In this document: positions 46,347-54,646 of the stretch, one piece after another
Numbering within the stretch: position 1 is the first letter of the stretch
How the letters are laid out: every line of letters starts with the position of its first letter
Assembly (NCBI GenBank): GCA_032388755.1
Contig: CP135593.1
Span: 2,108,001-2,172,000 of the forward strand
Reading direction: 5' to 3'
Length of the DNA: 64,000 nt
Source: Neisseria sp. DTU_2020_1000833_1_SI_GRL_NUU_006
GTDB lineage: Bacteria > Pseudomonadota > Gammaproteobacteria > Burkholderiales > Neisseriaceae
Made by a program: the position numbers and the translations under genes
Notes under the pieces: generated by a model
What the model was told of the DNA's origin: nothing
Seen by the model: only the letters and a program-made list of their open reading frames with translations
Database searches by the model: none

Positions 46347-47441
46347 CTATTTCAATCGGATGTAAAACGTACCGTCCGGCACGACGGGCAGGTATTTGCG
46401 GTAGAAGTCCAGATAGGTCTTGTTTGGGTCTATGTCGGCAAACTGCTGCGGATACAGGGTTTTGGCGATAAATTGCGCGCTGGCCAAATCGGAGAGCGAG
46501 CGGGAGGCGGTGTGGTAGATGCCGTAAACGCGTTTGTTTTTGACGGCAGGAATGTCTGCCCAACCTTTGCGTTTGACAAATCCGGCCAGGCGGCGTTGCG
46601 CATCGGCCTGGCTGATGCCTATGCCCATCGCCATAATGCCAGGCTTGTCTTTATGGCCGTTTTCCGTCCCCGAAATGACGATGACGTCGGGTTTGGCCGT
46701 CAGGAATTTTTCAGGGTTTATCGGTCCCCAGTTTTTAACGTAAGGCGCGGCGATATTGTTGCCGCCTGCTGTGTCGGCAATCGCGCCCCACATATCTTTG
46801 CCGAAGGTGTAGCTGTATTCGGACGGGCCTTTGTCGCCGAACTCGATATAGATTTTCGGTTTGGACTGCTTGGCGCGCGCGACGCGTTTTTGGATATCGG
46901 CAATGCCTCGGGCGTATTCGGCGGCAATTTTTTGGGCGCGCGCCTGCGTACCGTTGAGTTCGCCGAAAATTTCCGCACTGCGCGTGTGCCGCGCGACGGT
47001 TTCGGCGTTGAAATCGACCACGACGACGGGTATGCCTGCCGCTTTAATGCGCGGCAGGTGGGTGGCGACGGCCTTATACTGCCAGTCGGCCAGAATCAAT
47101 ACGTCCGGCTTGAGCGCGAGCGTTTTCTCCAGTGAAAACGTGCCGGTGTTGATGTTGCCGATGTCCGCAATGTTTTGCAGCGTAGGCAGCTTCTGTTTGA
47201 ACATCGCCCAGCTGCCGGGATTGAATTTCTCCCAAAACTCACGCGAAATGCCGATGACGTTTTTAAATTTGTCCGCGCCCGTTACCGCGATATAGTCGGG
47301 ATAGTAAAACGCCAAAACCGCGCGTTTGACAGGGACATCGACTTTGACTTCGCGTCCCAATACGTCTTTGATAGTTTTGATTTCGGCTTGGGCAAAAAGG
47401 GGCAGGAGGGCGAGGGCGGCAAATAAAGCGCGTTTGTTCAT
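46347..47441 (-). CDS. Periplasmic iron/siderophore/haem substrate-binding protein
   Basis: 364 residues. A signal peptide ends AQA near residue 19. The class III binding-protein fold (helical backbone) starts IKTIKDVLGREVKVDVPVKRAV and continues with KPDVLILADW, EFGDKGPSEYSYTFGKDMWGAI and AKPDVIVISG. No permease or ATPase is adjacent, so it is an orphan component. A Fur-box-like palindrome upstream suggests iron control. It lies between the two gltX copies, in reverse orientation. Ligand unknown. Confidence 0.85.
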   Translation of the reverse strand: MNKRALFAALALLPLFAQAEIKTIKDVLGREVKVDVPVKRAVLAFYYPDYIAVTGADKFKNVIGISREFWEKFNPGSWAMFKQKLPTLQNIADIGNINTGTFSLEKTLALKPDVLILADWQYKAVATHLPRIKAAGIPVVVVDFNAETVARHTRSAEIFGELNGTQARAQKIAAEYARGIADIQKRVARAKQSKPKIYIEFGDKGPSEYSYTFGKDMWGAIADTAGGNNIAAPYVKNWGPINPEKFLTAKPDVIVISGTENGHKDKPGIMAMGIGISQADAQRRLAGFVKRKGWADIPAVKNKRVYGIYHTASRSLSDLASAQFIAKTLYPQQFADIDPNKTYLDFYRKYLPVVPDGTFYIRLK

Positions 47442-47459
47442 GAGCGGATACTTTCAAAG

Positions 47460-47474
47460 AAATGATTATCATTT
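47460..47474 (-). promoter_or_regulatory. Fur-box-like operator
   Basis: AAATGATTATCATTT, matching the core of the Fur consensus (ATGATAATCATT on the minus strand), 19 bp before the binding protein start codon. Confidence 0.6.
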
Positions 47475-47600
47475 GTCTTGTTTTCAGGAGAAAAGTTCCC
47501 AGACGGTCCTTCTGCGCCGACATTATTTTCAGACGGCCTTACATTGTTTAAACCTTGCCGAAAAAGTAAAATACCTGTTTTCAAAGACTTTGGAGCCATC

Positions 47601-48995
47601 ATGACCGTCAAAACCCGTTTCGCCCCCAGCCCCACCGGCTACCTGCACATCGGCGGCGTACGCACCGCCTTGTTTTCATGGGCGTTTGCCCGCCATCATA
47701 AAGGCGAGTTCCTATTGCGTATCGAAGACACCGACTTGGCGCGTTCCACCGCCGAATCCGTCAACATCATCCTCGACGGCATGAAATGGGTCGGTCTCGA
47801 TTACGACAACGCCGACAACGTCGTGTACCAAACCCGCCGTTTCGACCGCTATAAAGAAGTCATCGCCGAACTCTTGGAAAAAGGCGCTGCCTACTACTGC
47901 TATTGCAGCAAAGAAGAGCTGGAAGCCATGCGCGAGAAAGCCGAAAAAGAAGGCACGGCGACTTACGACCGCCGCTGGCGTCCCGAAGCAGGCAAAACCC
48001 TGCCCGAAATCCCTGCCGACGTGCAACCCGTCGTCCGCTTCAAAACGCCTTTGGACGGCGTCACCAAATGGACAGACTTGGTCAAAGGTGAAATCTCCAT
48101 CCCCAATGAAGCGCTCGACGACCTGATTATCGCCCGCGCCGACGGCACGCCGACCTACAACTTCTGCGTCGTCGTGGACGACTACGACATGGGCGTTACC
48201 CACGTTATCCGCGGCGACGACCATGTGAACAACACCCCGAAACAAATCAACATCTTAAAAGCCATCGGCGCGAACCTGCCCGAATACGGCCACCTGCCCA
48301 TGATTCTCAACGAACAAGGCAAAAAAATCTCCAAACGCAGCGGCGATACCGTCGCCATTACCGATTTCGGCGCGATGGGCATCCTGCCCGAAGCCATGCT
48401 CAACTATCTGGCGCGTTTGGGCTGGGCGCACGGCGACGACGAATTTTTCACGATGGAACAATTCATCGAATGGTTTGATTTGAAAGACGTTTCCCCGTCT
48501 CCAAGCCGCATGGACTTGAAAAAGCTCTACTGGATAAACGGCGAACACATCAAAATCACGCCCAACGAAAAACTCGCCGAACTCGTCAAACCCCGCCTCG
48601 CCCTGCGCGACATTTACGACACGGCAAAACCCGCGTTGGAAGACGTGTTGGCACTGGTCAAAGACCGCGCCCAAGACCTGAACACGCTCGCCGACGAGTG
48701 CCTCTACTTCTACGTCAAACAAACGCCCGCCGAAGCGGACGTGCAGAAACATTGGGACGACGAAGCCGCCACCCGTATGCTGCGCTTCGCCGAACGCCTC
48801 GAAGGGCTGGAAGACTGGAACGCCGAAGCCATCCACGACCTGTTCAAACCCTTCTGCGACGAAGAAGGCATCAAAATGGGCAAACTCGGCATGCCCCTGC
48901 GCCTCGCCGTCTGCGGCACGGCGAAAACGCCCAGCGTCGATGCCGTGTTGGCATTAATCGGCAAGGAAGAAGTGTTGAAACGGATACGTTCTTAA
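47601..48995 (+). CDS. gltX: Glutamyl-tRNA synthetase
   Basis: 464 residues from MTVKTRFAPSPTGYLHIGG. The HIGH-like HIGG, zinc-region Cys in YYCYCSKEEL, EIS IPNEALDD-type core, VTHVIRGDDHVNNTPKQ and the KMSKS-like KKISKRSGD are present, then the helical anticodon-binding half. A longer upstream reading belongs to the leader. A truncated copy of its 5' end lies 1.5 kb upstream. Inverted DUS follows. Confidence 0.97.
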   Translation: MTVKTRFAPSPTGYLHIGGVRTALFSWAFARHHKGEFLLRIEDTDLARSTAESVNIILDGMKWVGLDYDNADNVVYQTRRFDRYKEVIAELLEKGAAYYCYCSKEELEAMREKAEKEGTATYDRRWRPEAGKTLPEIPADVQPVVRFKTPLDGVTKWTDLVKGEISIPNEALDDLIIARADGTPTYNFCVVVDDYDMGVTHVIRGDDHVNNTPKQINILKAIGANLPEYGHLPMILNEQGKKISKRSGDTVAITDFGAMGILPEAMLNYLARLGWAHGDDEFFTMEQFIEWFDLKDVSPSPSRMDLKKLYWINGEHIKITPNEKLAELVKPRLALRDIYDTAKPALEDVLALVKDRAQDLNTLADECLYFYVKQTPAEADVQKHWDDEAATRMLRFAERLEGLEDWNAEAIHDLFKPFCDEEGIKMGKLGMPLRLAVCGTAKTPSVDAVLALIGKEEVLKRIRS

Positions 48996-49002
48996 AGCGT
49001 TG

Positions 49003-49037
49003 AAAAGGTCGTCTGAAAATGTTCAGACGACCTTTTT
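49003..49037. terminator. Inverted DUS terminator after gltX
   Basis: AAAAGGTCGTCTGAAAA and TTCAGACGACCTTTTT with an almost absent loop. Confidence 0.75.
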
Positions 49038-49107
49038 GATTTTTCCGATACCCATTAATTTCTTGTGAAATGGACGGCAGGTTGGAACAGAAAACACCTG
49101 CTCCGTC

Positions 49108-49202
49108 ATTCCCGTGCAGGCGGGAATCCTGCTCCTTCGTTTGAGGGAATGTTTAGAAATCACTATTATTTCAACCTTCCAGACTCCCGACTGCGCGAGT
49201 AA
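49108..49202. repeat. NIME-like repeat, right end degenerate
   Basis: The left dRS3 (49108-49127) is perfect in form (ATTCCC-N8-GGGAAT). The right copy (49183-49202) reads ACTCCCGACTGCGCGAGTAA and has decayed. The core is homologous in position to that at 15733-15787. Confidence 0.65.
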
Positions 49203-49339
49203 ATGCCGGCATGGGGACTTGTCGTTTGAATCCGCTATAACAAGCGTTTGGAAGAAGAAAGCCGTTTCGAGCATAAAAAACGTCGTCTGAAACCTAAAAC
49301 CGGTTTTCAGACGACGTTTGCGTTTATTCAGCCTGAACT

Positions 49340-50638
49340 TTACTGCGCACCGACCACGACGATATTCAGGTCTTCGGGGCGGACGCGTTTTTGCCAGGCG
49401 GCTTTGACGTCGGCGGCGGTCAGTTTGGCGACGGCTTTGGGGTAGGCTTCAAGGTAGTCGTCGGGCAGGTTATAGACGCCGATGAGGTTCAGGTAACCGA
49501 GCAGTTTGGCGTTGGAATCGAAACGCAGGGGGAAGCTGCCTGTGATGTTGGCTTTTGCCTGAGCCATTTCTTCTTCGGTCGGACCTTCGGCGATGAACTG
49601 CCTGATGACTTCCTGTGCGGCGGCAAGCGAGGCGCGGGCGGCGGGTTTGCGCGAAGAATAAGCGATGGTGAACATGCCTGCCTGACGTTCCGGAGTAAGG
49701 TTGCTGTACACGCCGTAGGTGTCGCCCCTCTGATTGCGCAGGACTTCCATCAGGCGGCTGTCGAATCCGCCGCCGCCGAGGACGTAGTTGCCGGCAACAA
49801 GCGCGTAGTAATCGGGGTCGTTGCGGGTAATCAGCGGCATTCCAAGCATGATTTGTGCCTGTTCGCCGGCGAAGGGGATGTCGCGGCGTTGTGCAGGATG
49901 TTTTTTGACGGGTGGAACGTCGGCCGATGCGGCAGCACGGTCAGGCAGTCCGGACAATGCGTCTTGCACGAGGCGGTCGGCGCCTTTGCGGTCTATATCG
50001 CCGACGATGGCGACGACGGCATTGTTTTTGCCGTAGTGGGTGCGGTAAAACGCGCGGATGTCGTTAAGCGTGATGCCGTTTATGCTTTGTACGGTGGTGT
50101 ATGCGTCTTTGCCGTAAGGGTGGTCGGGATAGGAGAGGCGCGCCAATGTTCGGGCGGCGGTGAAGTCGGGTTTGGTTTCCTGTTGTTGCAGGAAGGTGGC
50201 GGCTTGCGTTTGGTTGCGGCGGAACACAGCTTCGTCGAAACGCGGGCGGGTCAGTGCGCCGTTGAACAGGGAAACGGCTTTTTTGAGTATGTCCGGACGG
50301 CTCAGGCTGCGCAGGGTGGCGGTGGCGGTTTCGTTGTCCGTACCGCTGCCGATTTCAACTGCCAATCCGTTGGTTTGGGCGTTGAAGGTTTCTTCGTCCA
50401 TTTCTTTTGTGCCGCTGGTCAACAGGGCGGCGGTGAAGGCGGCGGTTTCGCTTTTGCCGTCGGGATCGGACGCGTTGCCTGCGCCTCGGAAGCTGACTGC
50501 CATGTCGATAATCGGATTTTCATGCCGCTCGGCCAAGAGGACCTGCACGCCTTGCGGGGTGGTCCAGCGTTGGATGTTGACCGCTGCCTGTACGGACAGG
50601 GGCAGGATAAGGGCGAGGAAGGCAGGAGCGTATTTCAT
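49340..50638 (-). CDS. M16-family peptidase-like protein lacking the zinc motif
   Basis: 432 residues from MKYAPAFLALILPLSVQA, a signal peptide, with the longer upstream reading rejected. The two M16 domains are recognisable (NPIIDMAVSFRGAGNASDP, and YVLGGGGFDSRLMEVLRNQRGDTYGVYS). Where active enzymes have HxxEH this has SETAAFTAALLTSGT, so it should be catalytically dead. Such proteins normally pair with an active M16 partner; none is adjacent here. Probably periplasmic. Confidence 0.85.
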   Translation of the reverse strand: MKYAPAFLALILPLSVQAAVNIQRWTTPQGVQVLLAERHENPIIDMAVSFRGAGNASDPDGKSETAAFTAALLTSGTKEMDEETFNAQTNGLAVEIGSGTDNETATATLRSLSRPDILKKAVSLFNGALTRPRFDEAVFRRNQTQAATFLQQQETKPDFTAARTLARLSYPDHPYGKDAYTTVQSINGITLNDIRAFYRTHYGKNNAVVAIVGDIDRKGADRLVQDALSGLPDRAAASADVPPVKKHPAQRRDIPFAGEQAQIMLGMPLITRNDPDYYALVAGNYVLGGGGFDSRLMEVLRNQRGDTYGVYSNLTPERQAGMFTIAYSSRKPAARASLAAAQEVIRQFIAEGPTEEEMAQAKANITGSFPLRFDSNAKLLGYLNLIGVYNLPDDYLEAYPKAVAKLTAADVKAAWQKRVRPEDLNIVVVGAQ

Positions 50639-50752
50639 TGTTTTTCCTTTCGGACGGTATTCTTCAGGGGCAGTATAGTGCAAGTACGCGGAATGAAACA
50701 CCCTTTGACGGGAAGGTTGCGGCGGTTTAATTGTCTGGCCGCCGAAAATTAA

Positions 50753-50791
50753 GGGTCGTCTGAAACCTGATTTTCGGTTTCAGACGACCCT
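50753..50791. terminator. Inverted DUS pair
   Basis: GGGTCGTCTGAAACC and GGTTTCAGACGACCC, between the M16 gene and the ABC exporter. Another pair (50873-50915) directly follows the exporter stop; a GGGCGCAA-TCTTGCGCCC hairpin lies between. Confidence 0.65.
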
Positions 50792-50932
50792 TTCATCCTT
50801 CGGTCAGATTCGTAATTTATAACCAAAAAAGAAGGGCGCAATCTTGCGCCCTGACGAGATGATTTTGAACTGGGGTCGTCTGAAATTCAAAACCGGATTT
50901 TCAGACGACCTTTTGTCTTTACCTTAATACCC

Positions 50933-52789
50933 TCAGTTATGCTCCCACTCGACATGTTCGCTCAAGAAACCGCCGCTCTGGTGCGCCCAGAGTTTGGCGT
51001 AGAGGCCTTGTTTTTCGAGGAGTTCGGCGTGGCTGCCTTCTTCGATGATGCGGCCTTTGTCCAAGACGATGAGCCTGTCCATCGCGGCGATGGTGGAGAG
51101 GCGGTGGGCGATGGCGATGACGGTTTTGCCGTCCATCATTTTGTCGAGACTTTCTTGGATGGCGGCTTCGACTTCGGAGTCAAGCGCGCTGGTGGCTTCG
51201 TCGAGCAGCAGGATCGGTGCGTCTTTGAGCATGACGCGGGCTATGGCGATGCGCTGACGTTGGCCGCCGGAGAGTTTCACGCCGCGTTCGCCGACGTGCG
51301 CGTCATAGCCGCGCCGCCCTTTGGCGTCGGAAAGGTTGGGGATGAAGTCGGCGGCTTCGGCGCGTTCGGCGGCGGAAATCATTTCGGCGTCGGTGGCGTC
51401 GGGGCGGCCGTAAACGATGTTGTCGCGCACGGAGCGGTGCAGCAGCGAGGTGTCTTGCGTGACCAAACCGATTTGGGCGCGCAGGCTTTCTTGGGTCACG
51501 CTGTCCACGTTTTGCCCGTCAATCGAAATCGTGCCGCTTTGCGGTTCGTAGAAGCGCAAAAGCAGGTTGACGATGGTGGATTTGCCCGCGCCGCTGCGTC
51601 CGATAAGCCCGACTTTTTCACCCGGGCGGATGGTGAGGTTGAAGCCGTTGAGCAGCGGTTTGCCGGCTTCGTAGGAGAAATCGACGTGTTCGAACTTGAT
51701 TTCGCCTTGCGACACTTTCAGCGGCAGGGCGTTCGGCTTGTCGAGGATGGTTTGCGGTTTGGACAGGGTCGCCATGCCGTCGTTGACGGTGCCGATGTTT
51801 TCAAACAATCGGGCGGATTCCCACATGATGTATTGCGACAGGCCGTTGACACGCAACGCCATAGCGGTGGCAGTGGCAACCGCGCCGACGCCGACTTGTC
51901 CGTGATACCAAAGCCAGATGCCCAGCGCGGTCGTGCCGGCGGTCAGCGAGCTGTTGACGATGAAGCTGCATGTGTGCTGGAGCGTCGCCAAACGCATTTG
52001 GGCGTGTACCGTAACCATAAATTCTTCCATCGACTGCTTGGCGTAGGCCGCTTCGCGCGCCCCGTGGGAGAAGAGTTTGACGGTGGTGATGTTGGAATAG
52101 GCGTCGGTAATGCGGCCGGTCATCAGCGAGCGCGCATCCGCCTGACGCGAAGCGGTTTTGCCGAGCTTGGGAATCAGGAAGCGCATCACTAAGGCGAAGC
52201 CAATCATCCAGCCGATAAAGGGCAGCAGCAGCCAGCCGTCGAGCGCGACCAGAATCACGCCGGAGGTGATGAAATACACCAGCACATAAACGACCATGTC
52301 GGCAACCGTCATCACCACGTCGCGCAACGCCAGCGCGGTCTGCATGACTTTGGCGGACACGCGGCCGGCAAATTCGTCCTGATAGAAACCGAGGCTCTGC
52401 CCCAGCATCAGACGGTGGAAATTCCAGCGCAGGCGCATGGGGAACACGCCTTGCAGGGTTTGCAGGCGCACGTTGGACGCGAGGAAGGTCCAGAGGGCGA
52501 AAAACACCATCATCGCCGCCATCGCCGTCAATGCCCAGCCTTTTTCGGCAAACAGGGTGGCGGGCGTGTATTTGCTGAGCCAGTCCACGACTTTGCCCAT
52601 AAATTGAAACAGCAGCGCTTCCATGATGCCGATGCCGGCGGTAAACACCGCCAAAACGGCAATCCATTTGCGCAAGCCTTCGATGTTGCTCCAGATAAAA
52701 CGCCACAGCCCTTTTTCAGGCGTTTTCGGGGCGGCTTCGGGGTAAGGGTCGATTCGGGATTCGAACCATGAGAATATTTTTTGAATCAT
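50933..52789 (-). CDS. ABC exporter, fused permease-ATPase (MsbA/MDR type)
   Basis: 618 residues. About 40 N-terminal residues precede the six-helix permease (about 40-340). The ATPase carries GRSGAGKSTIVNLL, LVTQDTSLL, LSGGQRQRIAIARVML and ILLLDEATSALD, with the H-loop IAHRLSTI. It acts as a homodimer or half-transporter in the inner membrane. Substrate not predictable; similar neisserial proteins are annotated multidrug or lipid exporters. Monocistronic. Confidence 0.9.
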   Translation of the reverse strand: MIQKIFSWFESRIDPYPEAAPKTPEKGLWRFIWSNIEGLRKWIAVLAVFTAGIGIMEALLFQFMGKVVDWLSKYTPATLFAEKGWALTAMAAMMVFFALWTFLASNVRLQTLQGVFPMRLRWNFHRLMLGQSLGFYQDEFAGRVSAKVMQTALALRDVVMTVADMVVYVLVYFITSGVILVALDGWLLLPFIGWMIGFALVMRFLIPKLGKTASRQADARSLMTGRITDAYSNITTVKLFSHGAREAAYAKQSMEEFMVTVHAQMRLATLQHTCSFIVNSSLTAGTTALGIWLWYHGQVGVGAVATATAMALRVNGLSQYIMWESARLFENIGTVNDGMATLSKPQTILDKPNALPLKVSQGEIKFEHVDFSYEAGKPLLNGFNLTIRPGEKVGLIGRSGAGKSTIVNLLLRFYEPQSGTISIDGQNVDSVTQESLRAQIGLVTQDTSLLHRSVRDNIVYGRPDATDAEMISAAERAEAADFIPNLSDAKGRRGYDAHVGERGVKLSGGQRQRIAIARVMLKDAPILLLDEATSALDSEVEAAIQESLDKMMDGKTVIAIAHRLSTIAAMDRLIVLDKGRIIEEGSHAELLEKQGLYAKLWAHQSGGFLSEHVEWEHN

Positions 52790-52996
52790 TGTATTGGGTT
52801 TAATTGAGAGAGAATGGATTTCAGACGACCTCTACGGTGGGGACAGGTCGTCTGAAAACAAGTATCGGGAGTTAAAGGCATTATTTTACGGGAAAAAACG
52901 GCGGGAAGACACCGTAAAGGAGAAGTGAGGACGATAATTCGGCAGATGTTTTGCCGAGAGCGGGTTTGCCAATCTGATTTAGGTTTTGCCGAAACA

Positions 52997-53039
52997 AAGG
53001 TCGTCTGAAAATCCGAATGATGTTTTCAGACGACCTTTG
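52997..53039. terminator. Inverted DUS pair
   Basis: AAAGGTCGTCTGAAAA and TTTTCAGACGACCTTTG after the small lipoprotein gene. Confidence 0.65.
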
Positions 53040-53067
53040 AGTTATCGCGGGTTCACTATTATGGCTG

Positions 53068-53196
53068 TTATCGGGTATGGCTGCTTTCGATGCCGGTTTT
53101 GATTTCGCCATAGACTTGCGAGCTGCCGCCTGTTCCCGTTGCAGAAGTACAGGCGGCAAGGAAGAAGAGGGCGGTGAGGCTGAGGACGGTTTTCAT
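53068..53196 (-). CDS. 42-residue lipoprotein
   Basis: MKTVLSLTALFFLAACTSAT: the lipobox LAAC gives Cys16. The mature part is short and Gly/Ser-rich (GTGGSSQVYGEIKTGIESSH). AAAGGAACCCC before the ATG is a strong ribosome-binding site. Inverted DUS hairpins bracket it, so it is its own transcription unit. Function unknown; similar tiny lipoproteins occur across Neisseria. Confidence 0.75.
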   Translation of the reverse strand: MKTVLSLTALFFLAACTSATGTGGSSQVYGEIKTGIESSHTR

Positions 53197-53218
53197 GGGG
53201 TTCCTTTCTCGGAAGGGA

Positions 53219-53263
53219 AAGAGGTCGTCTGAAACCGTATTTGGTTTTCAGACGACCTTTTGG
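53219..53263. terminator. Inverted DUS pair
   Basis: GAGGTCGTCTGAAACC and GGTTTTCAGACGACCTTTTGG between the GNAT gene and the small lipoprotein gene. Confidence 0.65.
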
Positions 53264-53264
53264 G

Positions 53265-54101
53265 TTATTTAGGATCGCAGCGGAAATGGTATGCGCAGAT
53301 TTCGAAGCCGTTTTTGAAATACAGACGGTGCGCATCGACGCGGTCGTGATTGACGTGGACGTTGAGGTGGATTTTAGTCACGCCTGTTTCCGCGCCGATT
53401 TTGCGGACTTCTGCCAACAGGCGGGAGGCGTAGCCTTTGCGGCGGCTTTGCGGCAGGGTAACGATGTCGTCGATGTGGATATGGCGGCCGCTGGCGAGGT
53501 TGCAGGATTCGCGGAAGCCGCAGACAGCGACGGCGTTGTGTTTGCCTTCTTCGAAAATACCCAAGAGGCGATAGCCGGCGGGGCGTTGGACGGTGTTGAT
53601 TTGTTCGGTGAATTTGCTGATGTCGGTCAATGAAGAACGCAGGACGCTGAGGGCGGCGAAGGCGGTGGATGTGTCTTCGGGCGGGATTTCGCGCAAAACG
53701 TAGTCGGCAGCGGCGGCTTGGACCGGCGCTTTTTCGGCGGCGTGTTTTTCTTCGATGGCTTGCGCCAGCGGGACGCGTTCGGCAGGTTCTCCTTGCGCTT
53801 TGGCTTCCTGTTCTTTCAAAAGCTCTTTGCAGTCGATGATGCGCAAGTCGTTGTCGGCGGCAAAGTCCATCAGGAAACGGAACATCTGCGGATTGTCTTC
53901 TTCGAGTTTCTTATCGATGGCGACGCAGCGGACGTTGTCCACCAGAATGGGGCGCACCCAGTTGGAGTAGGACAGCCGGTTGTCTTTGGTGAATGAGGAC
54001 AATATGCCGCACAGGCGTTCTGCCCAGTCGCTGGGACGGAAAATCTTGCCTTTGTTGGTTGTGCCGTGAATCACGACTTCGTAAGGGTTGCAGACTAACA
54101 T
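53265..54101 (-). CDS. DUF3579-GNAT acetyltransferase fusion
   Basis: 278 residues from MLVCNPYEVVIHGTTNKGKIFRPSDWAERL, with AGGAAACCGCC before the ATG at 54101. The N-terminal 95 residues match DUF3579 (SYSNWVRPILVDNVRCVAIDKKL). An Ala/Glu-rich linker leads to a GNAT domain: DDIVTLPQSRRKGYASRLL is the acetyl-CoA loop, then HLNVHVNHDRVDAHRLYFKNGFE. Many betaproteobacteria have DUF3579 alone; the fusion is notable. Substrate unknown. Confidence 0.85.
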   Translation of the reverse strand: MLVCNPYEVVIHGTTNKGKIFRPSDWAERLCGILSSFTKDNRLSYSNWVRPILVDNVRCVAIDKKLEEDNPQMFRFLMDFAADNDLRIIDCKELLKEQEAKAQGEPAERVPLAQAIEEKHAAEKAPVQAAAADYVLREIPPEDTSTAFAALSVLRSSLTDISKFTEQINTVQRPAGYRLLGIFEEGKHNAVAVCGFRESCNLASGRHIHIDDIVTLPQSRRKGYASRLLAEVRKIGAETGVTKIHLNVHVNHDRVDAHRLYFKNGFEICAYHFRCDPK

Positions 54102-54576
54102 GGCGGTTTCCTGTGTAGAGTTTGAAATTAGGGCGGACACATGAAAACAGGATATTCAAATTGCCGCTGTTCCTTTTGCGGAAAGGACGGCGCGGGTCAT
54201 TCCTGTTTGAATGTACGGTCAGATAGTGGGCGGGATAAATGCTTTGTGTCCGTTTTTGATTGATTTCACTATAAGAATGTTCATGATTATACCGCACAGT
54301 CTGGGCTTCGTGGCAGTCGGGCGGATGTAAGCCGCTTTTGAGGTCGTCTGAAACTGAAAGAAGCCGGTTTCGCTGAAATAAATAAAGCAGAGCTTGTCCG
54401 AACCTTTTTCAGACGACCTGTTTGCCGCAGCATTGTTTTTTCCGTCCTGCCAACCTGCTTGCATTGATACTGCTTAATTACTTAATTATCGGCTCTCATT
54501 CCTGCCCCGCTCAGGCGGAGGCGGGAGGGGCGGTTGAGGGCCGGTGTCGTTCAAAAGCAAAGCGAATCAGTTAAAA

Positions 54577-54606
54577 ATAAAAAAGGCGCATGATGCGCCC
54601 TTTTTG
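54577..54606. terminator. Intrinsic terminator after rmuC
   Basis: AAAAAGGCGCAT and ATGCGCCCTTTTT form a near-perfect stem with A/T runs on both sides. The 54102-54646 interval also holds two DUS (54340-54353, 54409-54420) and otherwise nothing recognisable. Confidence 0.75.
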
Positions 54607-54646
54607 TCTTTGGTACATCGTCTGAAACCCGACGACGAAGAAACCG

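Noticed and set aside
49391..50752. 453-codon plus-strand frame
   Set aside because: It is the shadow of the M16 gene; glycine/valine-rich with no recognisable motif.
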